Assembly: GCA_028678555.1 (NCBI GenBank) | Contig: JAJRDF010000003.1 | Coordinates: forward strand, 1 to 16,941 | Origin: Methanomicrobiales archaeon | Lineage (GTDB): Archaea > Halobacteriota > Methanomicrobia > Methanomicrobiales > JACTUA01 | Direction: 5' to 3' | DNA: 16,941 bases | Shown here: piece by piece, positions 13,840-16,941 of the stretch | Layout: every line of letters begins with the position of its first letter | How positions within the stretch are numbered: position 1 is the first letter of the stretch | Position numbers and translations under genes: made by a program | The notes under the pieces: generated by a model | What the model was told of the DNA's origin: nothing | Seen by the model: only the letters and a program-made list of their open reading frames with translations | The model's database searches: none

Positions 13840-13898
13840 GGAGGTTCAGTTCGCCGCATCAGCCAATGAACCCTGCACCCCCGGGCCATGGGAAGGGC

Positions 13899-13904
13899 TT
13901 TATT
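13899..13904 (+). promoter_or_regulatory. TATA element for the lipoprotein gene
   Basis: TTTATT, within GGGCTTTATTCAC, is centred about 26 nt before the ATG at 13928. With no Shine-Dalgarno sequence upstream, this fits a leaderless transcript and helps fix that start. Confidence 0.55.
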
Positions 13905-13927
13905 CACCTCCTCTTCCACATGGTCAC

Positions 13928-14437
13928 ATGGACTTTCGGTGGCAGGCAGTCTTCCTGGCCCTCCTGGCCGGGATGGTGGTGGCAGGGTGCAGCGCCCCGC
14001 TCTCACGCGGGACTACGGGGCCGGAGGCTTCCCCGGCCCCCGGAACCGGCAGCTCCGATCCTCTCGAGATGGCGATCACGGCGGAACCCCCGGAGTATAG
14101 CCTCATGATGTCATCCACCCCGGGGATCCGGCTCATCGCCAGGAACACGTCGGGGATTCTCCCTCCGGGAGGGGAGTACCGGTGGGAAACATCCTTCGGG
14201 CATTTCCTCTCCTGGTCACCGCCGGCCTACCGGGTGGTCCCGCTGGGGCCCGTGACCCTGCAGGGACCGGAGGCGGTATACTGGTCCCATGAGCCCCTGC
14301 TCCCGGAGGGGGACCCGCCAGAGGTGGTCATCACCCTCACGGTCATCGACCCCGGGACCGGTGCTTCCCTGGCACAGCGTACCCTTACGATCTCCTGGAA
14401 GGACCGCCAGACGGCGGTTCCCGAGAGGCAGGCGTGA
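13928..14437 (+). CDS. Small predicted lipoprotein, function unknown
   Basis: From ATG 13928 the protein has 169 residues and begins MDFRWQAVFLALLAGMVVAG followed by Cys21, a classic signal peptide with lipobox VVAGC. It would be exported and anchored outside the membrane. A Thr/Pro/Ser/Gly-rich linker follows (about residues 22-42), then a single beta-rich domain with many Trp, Tyr and Pro residues (RLIARNTSG, GEYRWETSFGHFLSW, VYWSHEPLLPEGDPPEVV, TLTVIDPGTG). This looks like an immunoglobulin-type sandwich, but no family is recognised. A longer frame upstream to 13766 is antisense to DUF998 and is rejected. It converges with the DUF47 gene, leaving only 10 nt between the two stops. Confidence 0.75.
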   Translation: MDFRWQAVFLALLAGMVVAGCSAPLSRGTTGPEASPAPGTGSSDPLEMAITAEPPEYSLMMSSTPGIRLIARNTSGILPPGGEYRWETSFGHFLSWSPPAYRVVPLGPVTLQGPEAVYWSHEPLLPEGDPPEVVITLTVIDPGTGASLAQRTLTISWKDRQTAVPERQA

Positions 14438-14447
14438 TCCCGCCGTT

Positions 14448-15113
14448 TCAGTCCCCGCCGAGATCGATCCCCACCGCCGCCTTGTGCAGGATGTCCACCG
14501 TGGACTGGAGGGCCCCCCCGGCATCCCAGAGGTGGTGGTACACCTCCCTGCGCTTCAGCATGTCTGCCGTGATGGGGGATTCCAGGAGCTCCTTCATGCC
14601 CAGCATGTAGGTGTCACCGACGGTATGGATGGTTCTTCTCGCCTCCCGGATGGCCTCCCGCACCTTCTTCTGATCCGTGCCGATGGCCCTGACACCGGCG
14701 GCCACGTGGCCGGTACCGACGAGGAGCGCCCCCGCCATCTCCCGGATGGGGCGGTCCGGCGTCACCTGGAAGAGGTGCATCTCCCGTGCTGTCGCGAGGG
14801 AGAAGCCCAGGATGTAGTCCATCTGACGGGAGAGGCTGTAGATGTCCTGCCGGTCGAAGGGGGTGGAGAAGCTGTCCCCCAGTTTCTCCTCCAGGGAATA
14901 CCGGAAGGCATCCACGTCCGATTCAATCCGGCCCAGGGCTGAAGGCTCCTCCCCGGCATGGTGGTCCAGCCAGTCAACGAAGAGCCTGACCCCCTCCAGG
15001 GTCCGTTCCGCCTGCTCTGAGAGCATCTCCTCAAAGTCGTACCGGGTGGGGAAGATCGCGTCTATCATCTCCACCACCTTCCGCGGTGTTTTGATTCTCT
15101 TCTTCTGTGACAT
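14448..15113 (-). CDS. PhoU-like DUF47 protein, partner of the phosphate permease
   Basis: A 221-residue all-helical protein starting MSQKKRIKTPRKVVEMIDAI. DUF47 proteins have the PhoU fold and sit next to PiT-family permeases in many archaea and bacteria, where they are thought to regulate phosphate uptake. The spacing of acidic helices (FEEMLSEQAERTLEGVRLF, ALGRIESDVDAFRYSLEEKL, then SLSRQMDYILGFSL) follows the PhoU repeat pattern. The start lies 8 nt after the permease stop, with AGGGA as a Shine-Dalgarno-like sequence, so the two genes form one operon with the permease first. The frame extends into the permease gene, but only this ATG has family sequence after it. Confidence 0.9.
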   Translation of the reverse strand: MSQKKRIKTPRKVVEMIDAIFPTRYDFEEMLSEQAERTLEGVRLFVDWLDHHAGEEPSALGRIESDVDAFRYSLEEKLGDSFSTPFDRQDIYSLSRQMDYILGFSLATAREMHLFQVTPDRPIREMAGALLVGTGHVAAGVRAIGTDQKKVREAIREARRTIHTVGDTYMLGMKELLESPITADMLKRREVYHHLWDAGGALQSTVDILHKAAVGIDLGGD

Positions 15114-15121
15114 GGTTCCCT

Positions 15122-16150
15122 CTAGAATCCCATGATGGGGCCCAGTGCCAGGTGCAGGAGCGCTGCGAGACATGCAGTGGCAGGGATCGTGATGAACATG
15201 GTGGCGAGTATCTGGGTTCCGACGAGCCACCTCATCTTCAGGGGGTTCTCCGCCGCCCCCACCCCGATCACCGAGGTCGAGATCACCTGCGTCGTGGAGA
15301 CGGGTGCTCCCGCCAGGGTGGCGAAGGCGATGATGGCCCCCGAGGAGACCTGCGAGTCCAGGGAGTGGACGGGCAGGATCCGGAAGATCCTCCGCCCCAG
15401 GGTGGCCATGACCCGCCAGCCCCCGCCGAGTGTACCCAGGGCGAGCAGGGCGGCGCACCCGAACCTGGCCCACGGGGGCACCGCCAGGTCGGCGGAGAGC
15501 CCGGCGGCATAGAGGATCAGCGCGATGACCCCCATCTGCTTCTGGGCGTCGTTGGACCCGCTGGTGAATGCCATGGCCGCCGCCGCCACCCAGTTCACGC
15601 CCACGATGGTCCGGTTGGCCCTCCGGGGGGCGTTCCGGAGCAGGAGCCGGGTGGTGGCCCGCAGGGCGTACCCCCCGGCAAAGCCGATGAGGACCGTGAC
15701 CACCAGGAAGAACACCACCTTCACCACCCCTGCCAGGTGGGGGTCCGTGGAGAGCAGCTCCTCCACCCCCCAGTCGATGCTCGAGATACCGGCCGAGGCG
15801 ACCGCTGCCCCGATGAGGCCGCCGATCAGGCTGTGCGTGGAGGAGGCAGGCATGCCGTACCGCAAGGTCAGCAGGTTCCAGATGGCCGCGGAGAGGAGGG
15901 CCAGGAGCACGATCCAGACCAGCAGGTCCTCGGGGGGAAGCGTGAGGAGCGTGGCAACGGTGAGGGCCACGGCAGTCCCCCCCAGGAGTGCCCCGGCAAA
16001 CCCCATCAGTGAGACGACGGCGATCCCCTGCCGGGGGGATGCCGACCGGGAGGTGATGAAGGTGGCGGCCATGGCGCCGGCATTCTGGAACCCGTTCGTG
16101 AAGGTGAAGGCGAAGGCCAGGATGAGGGCGAGGGCAGCGATGGCGAGCAC
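15122..16150 (-). CDS. pit: PiT-family inorganic phosphate permease
   Basis: A 342-residue membrane protein with about ten spans in two inverted halves. The PiT repeat signatures are NGFQNAGAMAATFITSR in the N-terminal half and FTSGSNDAQKQMGVIAL in the C-terminal half, with GMPASSTHSLIGGLIGAA and APVSTTQVISTSVIGVG as the paired P-S-T-H/Q loops. PiT proteins take up phosphate with Na+ or H+. In the first half the usual Asp of the signature (GFHD/GxND) is Asn; the second half keeps Asn-Asp. NGFQNA variants are known among DUF47-linked permeases as far as I recall. The start is GTG 16150, since no in-frame ATG is near. DUF47 follows after 8 nt. Confidence 0.92.
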   Translation of the reverse strand: MLAIAALALILAFAFTFTNGFQNAGAMAATFITSRSASPRQGIAVVSLMGFAGALLGGTAVALTVATLLTLPPEDLLVWIVLLALLSAAIWNLLTLRYGMPASSTHSLIGGLIGAAVASAGISSIDWGVEELLSTDPHLAGVVKVVFFLVVTVLIGFAGGYALRATTRLLLRNAPRRANRTIVGVNWVAAAAMAFTSGSNDAQKQMGVIALILYAAGLSADLAVPPWARFGCAALLALGTLGGGWRVMATLGRRIFRILPVHSLDSQVSSGAIIAFATLAGAPVSTTQVISTSVIGVGAAENPLKMRWLVGTQILATMFITIPATACLAALLHLALGPIMGF

Positions 16151-16377
16151 TGGCTGTTCCCGGTGAGCATGGGATGTTCCGGGATGATAAGGTTGGGGTG
16201 CTGAGAGAGGGGAGATGGTACCCTATCGATTACATGGAGCGGAACTCGCGATCATGCATTTCAGCCTGTCATGCCCGGATACGGAAGGAACATGGTACTC
16301 CCGGTATTGTCTAGAGTAGAAAGAAAGGGCAGAATACGTTGTTGCGGTCGGTTACGAAAAAAAGGATTGAATTAGGG
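16151..16377. other. Intergenic region without recognised gene
   Basis: These 227 bases separate the pit start from the end of the collagen-like gene. They contain a TATA-like TTATCAT (minus strand, 16190-16184) about 37 nt before the pit start, and the T-run of the collagen-like gene. The base composition is less GC-rich than the rest of the window. I see no repeat module and no RNA gene. Confidence 0.5.
16357..16363 (-). terminator. T-run terminator of the collagen-like gene
   Basis: Seven A residues on the plus strand (T7 on the minus strand) lie 14 nt past the stop codon at 16378, which fits an archaeal T-run terminator. Confidence 0.6.
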
Positions 16378-16941
16378 TCAGAATACCGCGCACATGCCGT
16401 AACCCGAACAGCTGGTGATGCCGGAGGTCAGACACCCGAAACATTCTCCCTGTTTCGGGTAGAGACCTTGTGTGAACCAAATGAGGGTTCCTCCGGGCTG
16501 GCAACATGCTTGGTATCCCACCCCCGCCTGTTTTCTGATGGCATAGAGGTTGGTCGGCCCAGGCGGTCCCTGTTCGCCCTGGAGACCCTGAGGTCCCTGG
16601 AGTCCCTGTTCTCCCGGCTGTCCCTGGGGTCCGGCAGGTCCGATGGGTCCCTGGTCACCCTGCTCACCCTGGAGTCCCTGGTTACCCTGGGGACCGATAA
16701 GTCCCTGAGGTCCGGTCTCGCCCTGGAGTCCCTGTTCGCCCTGAGGTCCTATGAGCCCTTGCAGTCCCTGAGGTCCAATAGGTCCCATGGGCCCAACGTC
16801 GCCGGTGTCACCCTTGTCGCCTTTCTCGCCCTGAGGTCCTGCATCACCCTGAGGTCCCTGGGCACCGGTCGCACCTGTGGCTCCGGTTTCACCCGGAAGT
16901 CCCTGAGGTCCTGCATCACCCTGAGGTCCCTGGGCACCGGT
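16378..16941 (-). CDS. Collagen-like Gly-X-Y repeat protein with Cys-rich C-terminal domain, N-terminus outside window
   Basis: The frame is open from the right edge: 187 residues plus stop. About the first 128 are uninterrupted Gly-X-Y triplets rich in Gln, Pro, Glu and Asp (GPQGLQG, GEQGDQGPIGPAGPQGQPG, GEKGDKGDTG), the pattern of a collagen triple helix. About 59 residues follow without the repeat (PTNLYAIRKQAGVGYQACC onward), with six cysteines (a CC pair, CFGC, and two near the end) and a hydrophobic finish GYGMCAVF. That head could trimerise and disulfide-link the stalk. Such proteins are usually exported and act in cell-surface or virion-fibre structures, but the secretion signal is outside the window. 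The internal ATG at 16788 is only a Met inside the repeat. Confidence 0.88.
   Translation of the reverse strand, partial: TGAQGPQGDAGPQGLPGETGATGATGAQGPQGDAGPQGEKGDKGDTGDVGPMGPIGPQGLQGLIGPQGEQGLQGETGPQGLIGPQGNQGLQGEQGDQGPIGPAGPQGQPGEQGLQGPQGLQGEQGPPGPTNLYAIRKQAGVGYQACCQPGGTLIWFTQGLYPKQGECFGCLTSGITSCSGYGMCAVF
16829..16941 (-). repeat. Exact 41-nt direct duplication inside the collagen-like gene
   Basis: Positions 16829-16869 and 16901-16941 are identical over 41 bases (both end CTGGGCACCGGT on the plus strand), with a 72-nt period equal to 24 codons. Each encodes the same TGAQGPQGDAGPQG segment. The second copy reaches the window edge, so the repeat may continue. This indicates recent in-frame repeat expansion. 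Confidence 0.9.

Noticed and set aside
14448..15473. 341-codon DUF47 reading
   Set aside because: The first 120 codons are an out-of-frame reading of the permease gene; the ATG at 15113 has the ribosome binding site and family sequence.

Overview
This window looks like chromosome from a high-GC methanogenic euryarchaeon, most likely of the order Methanomicrobiales or a near relative. The evidence is a complete archaeal block (dtdA-ftsZ-secE-spt5, then rpl11-rpl1-rpl10-rpl12), archaeal features such as an L12 ending in GLGALFG and promoters placed for leaderless transcripts, and a MoeA fused to a periplasmic-binding-protein-like domain. The genus cannot be decided from sequence reading alone.

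Layout. Positions 1-3089 (minus) hold a tight molybdopterin/tungstopterin operon: a 58-residue Cys-containing protein of unknown function, MoeA, and MoeA-PBP (cut by the left edge), each overlapping the next by a few bases. Positions 3119-6340 (plus) hold D-aminoacyl-tRNA deacylase, FtsZ, SecE and Spt5/NusG with overlaps or gaps under 10 nt. A 710-nt gene-free stretch follows, rich in repeats and GC-rich hairpins, and ends in the promoter of the ribosomal stalk operon (L11, L1, L10/P0, L12; 7053-9452). A second repeat-bearing gap (9453-9791) precedes a 50-residue Cys-rich zinc-ribbon-like gene.

Positions 9981-12837 (minus) carry a bacterial-type non-homologous end-joining set as three separate genes, transcribed Ku, ATP-dependent ligase, primase-polymerase. 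The ligase and polymerase correspond to two domains of bacterial LigD; no phosphoesterase gene is seen. A third repeat-bearing gap (12838-13185) lies behind Ku. Next come a DUF998 membrane protein (minus), a small lipoprotein (plus), and a phosphate-uptake pair, PiT permease followed by a PhoU-like DUF47 protein (minus). The right edge carries a collagen-like (Gly-X-Y) protein with a Cys-rich C-terminus, missing its N-terminus.

What stands out: (1) the split NHEJ gene set in a methanogen; (2) a family of composite hairpin repeats found in all three large intergenic gaps, with one 38-nt segment matching at 37 positions between copies 6 kb apart; (3) the unrecognised 58-residue protein that leads the moeA operon; (4) the collagen-like surface protein with an internal 41-nt exact duplication. 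No tRNA, rRNA, CRISPR array or transposase gene was seen.
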